Assembly (NCBI GenBank): GCA_025024175.1
Contig: QCXZ01000003.1
Span: forward strand, 36,356,257-36,420,256
Length of the DNA stretch: 64,000 nt
Direction: 5' to 3'
Source of the DNA: Rhyzopertha dominica
Taxonomy: Eukaryota; Arthropoda; Insecta; Coleoptera; Bostrichidae
A program made the position numbers and the translations under genes. Position 1 is the stretch's first letter. The number at the start of each line of letters is the position of its first letter. Shown in pieces: positions 33,063 through 45,269 of this stretch. The notes under the pieces were generated by a model that was given only the letters and a program-made list of their open reading frames with translations, did no database searches and was not told the DNA's origin.

Positions 33063-36000
33063 CTCTGAATTTTTTCGTGTCTGATTGATATGTTATTTAT
33101 ACTTATATTAGAGACCCACAAGCAAATTTTTAACCTATATCAACTATTCAGATAGTCTCTGTGAATTTTTATATGTTTGCGGGGGTGTTTTCGGGGTGGT
33201 CAACTCTGATTTTTTTCGTGTCTGATTGATATGTTATTTATACTTAAATTAGAGACCCACATGCAAATTTTATAACCTGTATCAACTATTCCGCTGGTGT
33301 CTGTGAATTTTTGAATGTTTGCGGGGGTGATTTAGGAGTGATCGACTCTGAATTTTTTCGTGTCTGATTGATATGTTATTTATACTTATATTAGAGACCC
33401 ACAAGCAAATTTTTAACCTGTATCAACTATTCCGCTAGTCTCTGTGAATTTTTGAATGTTTGCGGGGGTGATTTCGGGGTGGTCGACTCTGAATCTTTTC
33501 GTGTTTGATTGATATGTTATTTATACTTATATTAGCGACACACATGCAAATTTATAACCTGTATCAACTATTCCGCTGGTCTCTGTGAATTTTTGAATGT
33601 TTGCGGGGGTGATTTAGGAGTGATCGACTCTGAATTTTTCGTGTCTGATTGATATGTTATTTATACTTATATTAGAGACCCACAAGCAAATTTTTAACCT
33701 GTATCAACTATTCCGCTGGTCTCTGTGAATTTTTGAATGTTTGCGGGGGTGATTTCGGGGTGGTCGACTCTGAATTTTTTCGTGTCTGATTGATATGTTA
33801 TTTATACTTATATTAGAGACCCACATGCAAATTTTTAACCTGTATCAACTATTCCGCTGGTCTCTGTTAATTTTTGAATGTTTGCGGGGGTGATTTCGGG
33901 GTGGTCGACTATGAATTTTTTCGTGTCTGATTGATATGTTATTTATACTTATATTAGAGACCCACATGCAAATTTTTAACCTGTATCAACTATTCCGCTG
34001 GTCTCTGTGAATTTTTGAATGTTTGCGGGGGTGATTTCGGGGTGGTCGACTCTGAATTTTTTCGTGTCTGATTGATATGTTATTTATACTTATATTAGAG
34101 ACCCACATGCAAATTTTTAACCTGTATCAACTATTCCGCTGGTCTCTGTGAATTTCTGAATGTTTGCGGGGGTGATTTCGGGGTGGTCGACTATGAATTT
34201 TTTCGTGTCTGATTGATATCTTATTTATACTTATATTAGAGACCCACATGCAAATTTTTAACCTGTATCAACTATTCCGCTGGTCTCTGTGAATTTTTGA
34301 ATGTTTGCGGGGGTGATTTCGGGGTGGTCGACTCTGATTTTTTCGTGTCTGATTGATATGTTATTTATACTTATATTAGAGACCCACATGCAAATTTTTA
34401 ACCTGTATCAACTATTCCGCTGGTCTCTGTGAATTTTTGAATGCTTGCGGGGGTGATTTCGGGGTGGTCGACTCTGAATTTTTTCGTGTCTGATTGATAT
34501 GTTATTTATACTTATATTAGAGACCCACATGCAAATTTTTAACCTGTATCAACTATTCCGCTGGTCTCTGTGAATTTTTGAATGTTTGCAGGGGTGATTT
34601 CGGGGTGGTCGACTCTGAATTTTTTCGTGTCTGATTGATATGTTATTTATACTTATATTAGAGACCCACATGCAAATTTTTAACCTGTATCAACTATTCC
34701 GCTAGTCTCTGTGAATTTTTGAATGTTTGCGGGGGTGATTTCGGGGTGGTCGACTCTGAATTTTTTCGTGTCTGATTGATATGTTATTTATACTTATATT
34801 AGAGACCCACATGCAAATTTTTAACCTGTATCAACTATTCCGCTGGTCTCTGTGAATTTTTGAATGTTTGCGGGGGTGATTTCGGGGTGGTCGACTCTGA
34901 ATTTTTTCGTCTCTGATTGATATGTTATTTATACTTATATTAGAGACCCACATGCAAATTTTTAACCTGTATCATCTATTCCGCTGGTCTCTGTGAATTT
35001 TTGAATGTTTGCAAGGGGTGATTTCGGGGTGGTCGACTCTGAATTTTTTCGCGTCTGATTGATATGTTATTTATACTTATATTAGAGACCCACATGTAAA
35101 TTTTTAACCTGTATCAACTATTCCGCTAGTCTCTGTGAATTTTTGAATGTTTGCGGGGGTGATTTCGGGGTGGTCGACTCTGAATTTTTTCGTGTCTGAT
35201 TGATATGTTATTTATACTTATATTAGAGACCCACATGCAAATTTTTAACCTGTATCAACTATTCGCTAGTCTCTGTGAATTTTTTGAATGTTTGCGGGGG
35301 GTGATTTCGGGTGGTCGACTCTGAATTTTTCGTGTCTGATTGATATGTTATTTATACTTGTATTAGAGACCCACATGCAAATTTTTAACCTGTATCAACT
35401 ATTCCGCTGGTCTCTGTGAATTTTTGAATGTTTTGCGGGGGCTGATTTCGGGGTGGTCGACTCTGAGTTTTTTCGTGTCTGATTGATATGTTATTTATAC
35501 TTATATTAGAGACCAACATGCAAATTTTTAAACCTGTATCAACTATTCCGCTGGTCTCTGTGAATTTTTGAATGTTGCGGGGGTGATTTCGGGGTGGTCG
35601 ACTCTGAATTTTTTCGTATCTGATTGATATGTTATTATACTATATTAGAGACCCACATGCAAATTTTTAACCTGTATCAACTATTCCGCTTGGTCTCTGT
35701 GAAGTTTTGAATGTTTGCGGGGGTGGATTTCGGGGTGGTCGACTCTGAATTTTTTCGTGTCTGATTGATATGTTATTTAGTACTTATATTAGAGACCCAC
35801 ATGCAAATTTTTAACCCTGTATCAACTATTCCGCTGGTCTCTGTGAATTTTTTAATGTTTGTGGGGGTGATTTCGGGGTGTCGACTCTGAATTTTTTCGT
35901 GTCTGATTGATATGTTATTTATACTTATATTAGAGACCCACATGCAAATTTTTAACCTGTATCAACTATTCCGCTGGTCTGCTGTGAATTTTTGAATGTT

Positions 36001-36450
36001 TGCGGGGGTGATTTCGGGGTGGTCGACTCTGAATTTTTTCGTGTCTGATTGATATGTTATTTATACTTGTATTAGAGACCCACATGCAAATTTTTAACCT
36101 GTATCAAACTATTCCGCTGGTCTCTGTGAATTTTTGAATGTTTGCGGGGGTGATTTCGGGGTGGTCGACTCTGAATTTTTTCTGTCTGATTGATATGTTA
36201 TTTATACTTATATTAGAGACCCACATGCAAATTTTTAACCTGTATCAACTATTCCGCTGGTCTCTGTGAATTTTTGAATGTTTGCGGGGGTGATTTCGGG
36301 GTGGTCGACTCTGAATTTTTTCGTGTCTGATTGATATGTTATTTATACTTATATTAGAGACCCACATGCAAATTTTAACCTGTATCAACTATTCCGCTGG
36401 TCTCTGTGAATTTTTGAATGTTTGCGGGGGTGATTTCGGGTGGTCGACTA
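33063..36450 (-). repeat. 141 bp satellite array after core copy 1 (about 24 units, cut by the gap)
   Basis: Same 141 bp satellite as the left array, in the opposite orientation. Single-base indels pile up from about 35250 to the gap at 36451, unlike the equivalent units in the last array, which suggests low-quality contig-end sequence. Confidence 0.95.
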
Positions 36451-36550
36451 NNNNNNNNNNNNNNNNNNNNNNNNNNNNNNNNNNNNNNNNNNNNNNNNNN
36501 NNNNNNNNNNNNNNNNNNNNNNNNNNNNNNNNNNNNNNNNNNNNNNNNNN
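36451..36550. other. Assembly gap (100 N)
   Basis: 100 N separate a satellite array from sequence equivalent to 28493 onward. The size is probably nominal. Confidence 0.99.
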
Positions 36551-36764
36551 ATTTACTATTGTTTGCGTTTTGCATGCTATTTTAGTTCCTTTGTAGAATA
36601 GTTTGTTTGTTTTCTTTCGATTGGATATACTATTATTGCATTTATTTCGTTCCTTGTTTAAGTTATAATTTGTTTTTCTTTTGAAAATTTCTTATATTTA
36701 TTAGTTCAATCTTTTGCTAGTTGTATAATTTCTTCGTCCTGTGAAAGTACACATTACGATAGAG

Positions 36765-38549
36765 ATGGTAAAGATGGGCGAGTGCGAAGATATCTAGGGA
36801 AATTTTTAGCGCAGGATATTGCGAATTTCATACAAAAATCGAAATGTTCACTAGCAAGTTTTAAGCGCTGTTCTCTAGAAATGCGAATTCGTACTTGTCA
36901 ATGGTGTGCGTTTTTCTCAATTAGAGATACTTTTAATAATAGGTTTCTAATTTATAATGTCCTGCGAAGAAATTATAATGAGATATGCGCGCTACTTGAC
37001 AAAAACGGAGATAGTACTAATGACGATAATGTGCACCCTGGTATAAATGGAGCTAGTGTAAAAAAAACCCAAGTGACCGAAGCTTTATTTAAAAATATAT
37101 CTACAAATCCCAACCAGACAAATAATACACAACTCTGCATTACTGAGATGCCTGTTAAGAAACCTGAATTCAACGACATTTCATTTCAAACTAAATCTAT
37201 TGGTCCTAACGAAACAAATACTACTACACAAACCTGCAACATCGAAATGCCCGTTAAAGAACCAAACACTTCCGACGTTTTATTTGAAAATAAATCTGTT
37301 AGCTCTAACCAAACAAATATCAAACAATCCTTCCTAAATGACAGTCCGTATAGAATGTGAGGAAACATTTACTGCTGCTAATTCAGACAATATGACTGAA
37401 AGTAGATTTACAGTTTTGCTGAATGCGAAGATAGGGCGTTTTGTAGACAACGTTGACTTATCAAAGGATGCCGAGTCAAGGCACTTATTCTGGAGAAACG
37501 ACTTACCATCTCGAGGTATGAAGTGTCCATTGGTTTATAAAGGGTTTCGAATAAACAAGAAAAGCTTTCATTGCTACTCCAGATTTGGTAGATATGGTAA
37601 ATGTATGGATCCCGATTGTAGAATTTTTAAATTTGACTGCACAGTACATGAAAATCACATCGAATTCACCTTATATTATAAGGGAGCAAAGTATGTTAAT
37701 CATAATCAAGAATACTCATACTGGTTGAGAGGAAAGGAGAGGAGTGCTGTAAAAGAGAAGTTAAAATTGGTGAATCCAAATACACTTAGAAATAAAGATA
37801 TCGCTGCGGTTGATGCAGATACATTTCTACAAGGAAACTGGCAAGCCTTGCGTTCACTTGCGGTGTACCAAAAAGCAAAGTCAGAAGTTCTAGCAGAGGA
37901 TGATCTTCATAGTGATCCATTTTTAGATATTTTGCTTAGGGCAGTTCAGCAACCAAAAGGTGAAGAATATATTCAACATCCTACGGGAAGGACCCTTGTC
38001 TATTTATTTTCAAAGGATCAGGTTAAAGTACTTGTTCCTAGTAGACAGAAGGTAGATGTGTACTTTGATGCTACGGGTTCGGTAATTAGACCGTGTATTT
38101 ACGATAAAGGTCGTCGTATCCTGTATTACTCTTTGGTTGTTAATCGTCACGGAACAATTGTACCAATAGCAGAAATGATCACATCTAAACATGATTCAGC
38201 AAGTATAACTGCTTTCCTGCTACAATTTAAGCATTTCGTGGAAACCACTTGTAACAGAACCTGGCCCATATTTAATGTATTGGTAACTGATTGGAGCTTT
38301 GCATTAATGATATCTGTGTGTCAAGGGTTTAATAATATGACTTTGTACACTTACCTAAAAGTATGTTTTCGGTATGTAACCAACATCAACGATGATCGCA
38401 TGGTACCACTAGTAATATTAAAGACGTGCTGTGCGCATTTTATTAAGATGATTACAAATTACTTATCCAAAATGACAATAAAAAGTGCAAAAAGAAAAGT
38501 TATCGTTGATGCGGTAGGAGTCTTAGTGCAGTGCTCCTCTATGGAATAA
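36765..38549 (+). pseudogene. MULE transposase, N-terminal part (core copy 2, frameshifted)
   Basis: Nearly identical to 28713-30503 but with small indels: one G missing just after the ATG, missing bases near 36803 and 36876, an extra C at about 37346, and others. They break it into frames 36782-37360 and 37338-38549. The second frame holds both catalytic Asp blocks and ends at the same TAA as copy 1. Most breaks lie in the first kilobase after the N gap and in short runs, so they look like sequencing errors rather than true decay. Confidence 0.8.
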
Positions 38550-38782
38550 TTAACACACCAATACCATAATTTACTCATTCTTTTACTTAATCCTATTTAC
38601 GACGATAGTGTAAGAGCTGCTATTACAGAGTTGTGCTCAGCATCATATGACAAAGCAGACGAGTACCTTAAACTGCGAGAAACTGATGCACCAGCTGATG
38701 ACGAAGAAATAGTGCGAGGCGAATATCTCACTTCTCCTTTTTTTATATATTTCTTTAAATATACAGCGAAGTATCTTCAGAA

Positions 38783-40678
38783 ATGGAGAAGAAAGAGCAA
38801 TCAGAAGGGACTGAAAAAAACTTATATTACTCGACAGAATTTTGCTTGTATTTGTTAAAAAGGGTTATGCCCTTTGCTCCTCTATGGAGTAACGTGCTGA
38901 ATACTCGACGTTTTAGTAATGCAAATGTTGAGTCGTGGTTTAAGGCTGTTAAATGTGAGATACTCCAAAATCGAGCTAATTATAAGCTCGGTCGTTTCGT
39001 AGTCAGGGTGCGCGAAAAAATTGAGATTGCTCTTAAAAGCATACGACTGCAAATAGATAAAGCTCCAAAAAAACGAACAACTGAGAAGCAAGTAACAGCA
39101 AAGAAAAGAGAACTGGATAATCCGTTACATGTTGAAACATGGAAAAGGGTTAAGAAAAGGGGAGTCTTTGAAAAAAAGTGTCTTGCTGCTGCGAAGGCAG
39201 ACATTGAAAGTAAAAATAAAGATGAAGAGGAAATTCTCTCATACCCTGCAGACAAAGTTATACTTAATGAGAGGGGCACTGCTGAACAAAAAACAGAGGA
39301 GAGACCATCTAAAAGAGCTTTACAAAATGGTCTGTTTTTCAGTAATGATTACTATATGGACTTGGCAAAAAAAGGTAATTTCATACTGGCAAAATACACA
39401 TATAGAGACAGTACGATTACTTTATCAAGTACTGACTATCAGACACTCTGTTCAAACTATAATCGTGTCGAAAAAATTGTAACAGGAAGTCAGAGATGGG
39501 CATCCGATTATTGTATAGATGCTATTTCTTACACACTACTTCGTGAACGATCAGATATAATATACATAGACACTATTTCGGTCTATTTGCTTTTTGACAG
39601 TCAAATTAAAAATCTTGAGAAATTTAAACCCTACAAAATGTCTTTTGAAAACGTTAAATATATAATCATGCCGTACATTTTAAATAGGAACCACTGGATT
39701 TTAATAATATTGGATCTACAAAAGCAGAACGTGTGTTTCATGAATTCATCTACAAATTATCCCTTTTCAGAAGATGACCTGTTCAAGAAGATTAAACGTT
39801 TCTTAGCCACCCGTGATCGTATACGTAAAAACGAAAAACTGAACGTAAGAAAGTGGAAAATTCACAACGTAAATTCATATCCCAAACAGAGATATGATGA
39901 CAACATCAACTGCGGGATTTATGTCATGCATTATATATGCGAATTTGCGAAATCCAAGGATTTCCCTACGTTTACACAGGCTATTAATAATGGTACTTTT
40001 AATCCTGAACGATTCAGGATTACAGTACAAAATATACTGATTTTGACTTCAGACAATATGTTTGATAAATGTTTGACTTGCGGAATTAATAATGAGGAAC
40101 CATATGTAGAATGTAGTTCCTGTCGTAGATGGCTACATTTCCAAAAATGCTCTGAAGTAAATAATGACGTATCCATTTCCGATATTAAAAATCCAGACTT
40201 CTCTTTCGTGTGCAATTTGTGCAAGACAGGTGAAGGCGACCCTTTTATTTACACCCTGCCAGATACTACCATACTGATAGACGACATGGATTTAGAATAT
40301 CTGGTCATCCATTATAAAAACTACTTACAAAATATCCATGAAACACGACTTACAAACCAAGAGAGCACAAGGTTCTTAAATTCTGTAAATCCTGTAGATG
40401 AATTAAAATGGGATTATTCGACGGCCTTTATTCCTAAACACTTGTCCGTAGTACTGTCAAGATATATACTCAAACATATTGTCGTACAGGATCAAACGTT
40501 TGCTGTATATGTGCTCCTCCCTCTTTTAAATGAAAAAATTATATCTAAGTATTTCGGAATTGCGGACGAAGATATAGACTTTTTAGATCTTTATCGTATC
40601 AAATTTAATATGGAGGACTATAGATTTGAATACCCTAGTCCATATACACTAAAAGATGTTCTAGAATCACTTAAATAG
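38783..40678 (+). CDS. MULE C-terminal segment: catalytic Glu, Ulp1/C48 protease domain, PHD finger (copy 2, full C terminus)
   Basis: 631 codons from ATG 38783; the frame upstream is broken by one missing A at about 38757. The order is as in copy 1: N-V-E-S-W-F-K, basic linker, Ulp1-like domain with N-H-W and N-C-G-I-Y-V, then the finger. Here the PHD ligands are complete: C-L-T-C, C-S-S-C, W-L-H, C, and F-V-C-N-L-C. The C terminus is 62 residues longer than in copy 1. The Asp-to-Asn change at the third position of the protease triad is shared, so it is not a copy-specific error; clan CE peptidases vary at this position, so activity is possible but unproven. Ulp1-type enzymes cleave SUMO or related proteins; the substrate here is unknown. 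Confidence 0.88.
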   Translation: MEKKEQSEGTEKNLYYSTEFCLYLLKRVMPFAPLWSNVLNTRRFSNANVESWFKAVKCEILQNRANYKLGRFVVRVREKIEIALKSIRLQIDKAPKKRTTEKQVTAKKRELDNPLHVETWKRVKKRGVFEKKCLAAAKADIESKNKDEEEILSYPADKVILNERGTAEQKTEERPSKRALQNGLFFSNDYYMDLAKKGNFILAKYTYRDSTITLSSTDYQTLCSNYNRVEKIVTGSQRWASDYCIDAISYTLLRERSDIIYIDTISVYLLFDSQIKNLEKFKPYKMSFENVKYIIMPYILNRNHWILIILDLQKQNVCFMNSSTNYPFSEDDLFKKIKRFLATRDRIRKNEKLNVRKWKIHNVNSYPKQRYDDNINCGIYVMHYICEFAKSKDFPTFTQAINNGTFNPERFRITVQNILILTSDNMFDKCLTCGINNEEPYVECSSCRRWLHFQKCSEVNNDVSISDIKNPDFSFVCNLCKTGEGDPFIYTLPDTTILIDDMDLEYLVIHYKNYLQNIHETRLTNQESTRFLNSVNPVDELKWDYSTAFIPKHLSVVLSRYILKHIVVQDQTFAVYVLLPLLNEKIISKYFGIADEDIDFLDLYRIKFNMEDYRFEYPSPYTLKDVLESLK

Positions 40679-40724
40679 AGATTGCACACATTTATGTTAT
40701 TATATAAGGAAACCACACACATAT

Positions 40725-40794
40725 AAATGGGCATCAACAGATCACCGCTCCCTGCAATTTTTCCTTAATAAGCCTTTGATATTGGTAAAACTAT
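40725..40794 (+). pseudogene. Captured gypsy RNase H fragment (copy 2)
   Basis: Counterpart of 32685-32753 with a few substitutions (for example GCATCAAC for GCATTAAC). Confidence 0.6.
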
Positions 40795-41102
40795 GAAGTC
40801 GGCCATCGAAATCCAGGCGCAAGATTTTTACAACCGAACCTTTCAACCTCAGCAAGAAAGGGGTCGTTAACAAAATTCCGCACATCTGAGTTTAGTATAA
40901 CACTGTTATCTCTTTGATAATGTCTGTTCACGTCCAAATGATCGTAAGAGTTATATGATAAATGCAGTGAGACAAAGGAGATACGTGCAATACAATCAGC
41001 TTGGTTCCAAGTTGATTCAGAACGTTTCACAATGAATGCAACCTTGAAATCACTCAACACACATTTTTTTAAATCGAAGCCTGCCCCTAAATATTTGGTT
41101 TA

Positions 41103-44100
41103 CTCTGAATTTTTTCGTGTCTGATTGATATGTTATTTATACTTATATTAGAGACCCACAAGCAAATTTTTAACCTATATCAACTATTCAGATAGTCTCT
41201 GTGAATTTTTATATGTTTGCGGGGGTGTTTTCGGGGTGGTCAACTCTGATTTTTTTCGTGTCTGATTGATATGTTATTTATACTTAAATTAGAGACCCAC
41301 ATGCAAATTTTTAACCTGTATCAAATATTCCGCTGGTGTCTGTGAATTTTTGAATGTTTGCGGGGGTGATTTCGGGGTGGTCGACTCTGAATTTTTTTGT
41401 GTCTGATTGATATGTTATTTATACTTATATTAGAGACCCACATGCAAATTTTTAACCTGTATCAACTATTCCGCTGGTCTCTGTGAATTTTTGAATGCTT
41501 GCGGGGGTGATTTCGGGGTGGTCGACTCTGAATTTTTTCGTGTCTGATTGATATGTTATTTATACTTATATTAGAGACCCACATGCAAATTTTTAACCTG
41601 TATCAACTATTCCGCTGGTCTCTGTGAATTTTTGAATGTTTGCGGGGGTGATTTCGGGGTGGTCGACTCTGAATATTTTCGTGTCTGATTGATATGTTAT
41701 TTATACTTATATTAGAGACCCACATGCAAATTTTTAACCTGTATCAACTATTCCGCTGGTCTCTGTGAATTTTTGAATGTTTGCGGGGGTGATTTCGGGG
41801 TGGTCGACTCTGAATTTTTTCGTGTCTGATTGATATGTTATTTATACTTATATTAGAGACCCACATGCAAATTTTTAACCTGTATCAACTATTCCGCTGG
41901 TCTCTGTTAATTTTTGAATGTTTGCGGGGGTGATTTCGGGGTGGTCGACTATGAATTTTTTCGTGTCTGATTGATATGTTATTTATACTTATATTAGAGA
42001 CCCACATGCAAATTTTTAACCTGTATCAACTATTCCGCTGGTCTCTGTGAATTTTTGAATGTTTGCGGGGGTGATTTCGGGGTGGTCGACTCTGAATTTT
42101 TTCGTGTCTGATTGATATGTTATTTATACTTATATTAGAGACCCACATGCAAATTTTTAACCTGTATCAACTATTCCGCTGGTCTCTGTGAATTTCTGAA
42201 TGTTTGCGGGGGTGATTTCGGGGTGGTCGACTATGAATTTTTTCGTGTCTGATTGATATCTTATTTATACTTATATTAGAGACCCACATGCAAATTTTTA
42301 ACCTGTATCAACTATTCCGCTGGTCTCTGTGAATTTTTGAATGTTTGCGGGGGTGATTTCGGGGTGGTCGACTCTGATTTTTTTCGTGTCTGATTGATAT
42401 GTTATTTATACTTATATTAGAGACCCACATGCAAATTTTTAACCTGTATCAACTATTCCGCTGGTCTCTGTGAATTTTTGAATGCTTGCGGGGGTGATTT
42501 CGGGGTGGTCGACTCTGAATTTTTTCGTGTCTGATTGATATCTTATTTATACTTATATTAGAGACCCACATGCAAATTTTTAACCTGTATCAACTATTCC
42601 GCTGGTCTCTGTGAATTTTTGAATGTTTGCAAGGGTGATTTCGGGGTGGTCGACTCTGAATTTTTTCGTGTCTGATTGATATGTTATTTATACTTATATT
42701 AGAGACCCACATGTAAATTTTTAACCTGTATCAACTATTCCGCTAGTCTCTGTGAATTTTTGAATGTTTGCGGGGGTGATTTCGGGGTGGTCGACTCTGA
42801 ATTTTTTCGTGTCTGATTGATATGTTATTTATACTTATATTAGAGACCCACATGCAAATTTTTAACCTGTATCAACTATTCCGCTGGTCTCTGTGAATTT
42901 TTGAATGTTTGCGGGGGTGATTTCGGGGTGGTCGACTCTGAATTTTTTCGTCTCTGATTGATATGTTATTTATACTTATATTAGAGACCCACATGCAAAT
43001 TTTTAACCTGTATCATCTATTCCGCTGGTCTCTGTGAATTTTTGAATGTTTGCAAGGGTGATTTCGGGGTGGTCGACTCTGAATTTTTTCGCGTCTGATT
43101 GATATGTTATTTATACTTATATTAGAGACCCACATGTAAATTTTTAACCTGTATCAACTATTCCGCTAGTCTCTGTGAATTTTTGAATGTTTGCGGGGGT
43201 GATTTCGGGGTGGTCGACTCTGAATTTTTTCGTGTCTGATTGATATGTTATTTATACTTATATTAGAGACCCACATGCAAATTTTTAACCTGTATCAACT
43301 ATTCCGCTAGTCTCTGTGAATTTTTGAATGTTTGCGGGGGTGATTTCGGGGTGGTCGACTCTGAATTTTTTCGTGTCTGATTGATATGTTATTTATACTT
43401 GTATTAGAGACCCACATGCAAATTTTTAACCTGTATCAACTATTCCGCTGGTCTCTGTGAATTTTTGAATGTTTGCGGGGGTGATTTCGGGGTGGTCGAC
43501 TCTGAGTTTTTTCGTGTCTGATTGATATGTTATTTATACTTATATTAGAGACCAACATGCAAATTTTTAACCTGTATCAACTATTCCGCTGGTCTCTGTG
43601 AATTTTTGAATGTTTGCGGGGGTGATTTCGGGGTGGTCGACTCTGAATTTTTTCGTATCTGATTGATATGTTATTTATACTTATATTAGAGACCCACATG
43701 CAAATTTTTAACCTGTATCAACTATTCCGCTGGTCTCTGTGAAGTTTTGAATGTTTGCGGGGGTGATTTCGGGGTGGTCGACTCTGAATTTTTTCGTGTC
43801 TGATTGATATGTTATTTATACTTATATTAGAGACCCACATGCAAATTTTTAACCTGTATCAACTATTCCGCTGGTCTCTGTGAATTTTTAATGTTTGTGG
43901 GGGTGATTTCGGGGTGGTCGACTCTGAATTTTTTCGTGTCTGATTGATATGTTATTTATACTTATATTAGAGACCCACATGCAAATTTTTAACCTGTATC
44001 AACTATTCCGCTGGTCTCTGTGAATTTTTGAATGTTTGCGGGGGTGATTTCGGGGTGGTCGACTCTGAATTTTTTCGTGTCTGATTGATATGTTATTTAT

Positions 44101-44987
44101 ACTTGTATTAGAGACCCACATGCAAATTTTTAACCTGTATCAACTATTCCGCTGGTCTCTGTGAATTTTTGAATGTTTGCGGGGGTGACTTCGGGGTGGT
44201 CGACTCTGAATTTTTTCTTGTCTGATTGATATGTTATTTATACTTATATTAGAGACCCACATGCAAATTTTTAACCTGTATCAACTATTCCGCTGGTCTC
44301 TGTGAATTTTTGAATGTTTGCGGGGGTGATTTCGGGGTGGTCGACTCTGAATTTTTTCGTGTCTGATTGATATGTTATTTATACTTATATTAGAGACCCA
44401 CATGCAAATTTTTAACTTGTATCAACTATTCCGCTGGTCTCTGTGAATTTTTGAATGTTTGCGGGGGTGATTTCGGGGTGGTCGACTCTGAATCTTTTCG
44501 TGTCTGATTGATATGTTATTTATACTTATATTAGAGACCCACATGTAAATTTTTAACCTGTATCAACTATTCCGCTGGTCTCTGTGAATTTTTGAATGTT
44601 TGCGGGGGTGATTTCGGGGTGGTCGACTCTGATTTTTTTCGTGTATGATTGATATGTTATTTATACTTATATTAGAGACCCACATGCAAATTTTTAACCT
44701 GTATCAACTATTTCGCTGGTCTCTGTGAATTTTTGAATGTTTGCGGGGGTGATTTCGGGGTGGTCGACTCTGAATTTTTTCGTGTCAGATTGATATGTTA
44801 TTTATACTTATATTAGAGACCCACATGCAAATTTTTAACCTGTATCAACTATTCCGCTAGTCTCTGTGAATTTTTGAATGTTTGCGGGGGTGATTTCGGG
44901 GTGGTCTCTCTGAATTTTTTCGTGTCTAATTGATATGTTATCTTTAACCTGTATCAACTATTCCTCTAGTCTCTGCGAATTTTTGAG
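41103..44987 (-). repeat. Right 141 bp satellite array (about 27 units)
   Basis: Clean 141 bp units in reverse orientation to the left array. Distinctive unit variants (CTGTTAATTT, ATTTCTGAATG, GATATCTTATTT, GAGACCAACATG, TGAAGTTTTG) come in the same order as in 33063-36450, at a constant offset of about 8040 bp. Confidence 0.95.
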
Positions 44988-45260
44988 TCGCGTATGGAGT
45001 AATTATTTCATGGTGACCGGCTCTTAATTTCTCCTCATGAGAAAGTTTTAAGTCCTAAGGGATTGATTATTTTTAGGGGAAGGTTGGATGGCAGAGACTT
45101 CAATTTTTGTGGTAGGAGATATGATTTAACACAGTTTGCGTTGTAGCATTAGCACGTAATTAGTAATTCTGCGTGTTTACCGTTTATGGTTGATGATTTG
45201 TTTGGTCCGCTGTAAAAATTCGTTTCTCGAATCTGAATCTGAAGCTGTCTTCAGCCACAT
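44988..45260 (-). repeat. Right unique terminal inverted repeat of the MULE
   Basis: Inverted partner of 24694-24967, followed by the second TATTTATAT. Confidence 0.92.
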
Positions 45261-45269
45261 TATTTATAT

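Larger units (their letters stand above)
24694..45260 (+). mobile_element. Giant foldback Mutator-like element (MULE) with Ulp1 and PHD domains
   Basis: The ends ATGTGGCTGAAGAC and GTCTTCAGCCACAT are inverted and flanked by a perfect 9 bp duplication TATTTATAT (24685-24693, 45261-45269), the TSD length of Mutator/MuDR elements. Unique terminal inverted repeats of 273 bp (24694-24967, 44988-45260) are followed inward by 141 bp satellite arrays in opposite orientation. The core gene encodes a DDE transposase with MULE motifs, then a Ulp1-type protease domain and a PHD finger. The plan of long TIRs with subterminal tandem repeats and a 9 bp TSD recalls Drosophila foldback (FB-NOF) elements, which also belong to the Mutator superfamily. 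The assembled length is 20,567 bp, but the core and right-hand array are present twice around an N gap, probably an assembly duplication; about 12.5 kb is likelier. It sits in intron 1 of the receptor gene, with its core gene antisense to it. Confidence 0.92.

Noticed and set aside
36782..38858. Treating the frameshifted frames of core copy 2 as separate genes
   Set aside because: They align end to end with copy 1; the breaks are small indels near the assembly gap.
24968..44987. Repeated units could be mistaken for a CRISPR array
   Set aside because: The 141 bp units are contiguous with no variable spacers, lie in inverted arrays inside a transposon, and the DNA is from an animal.
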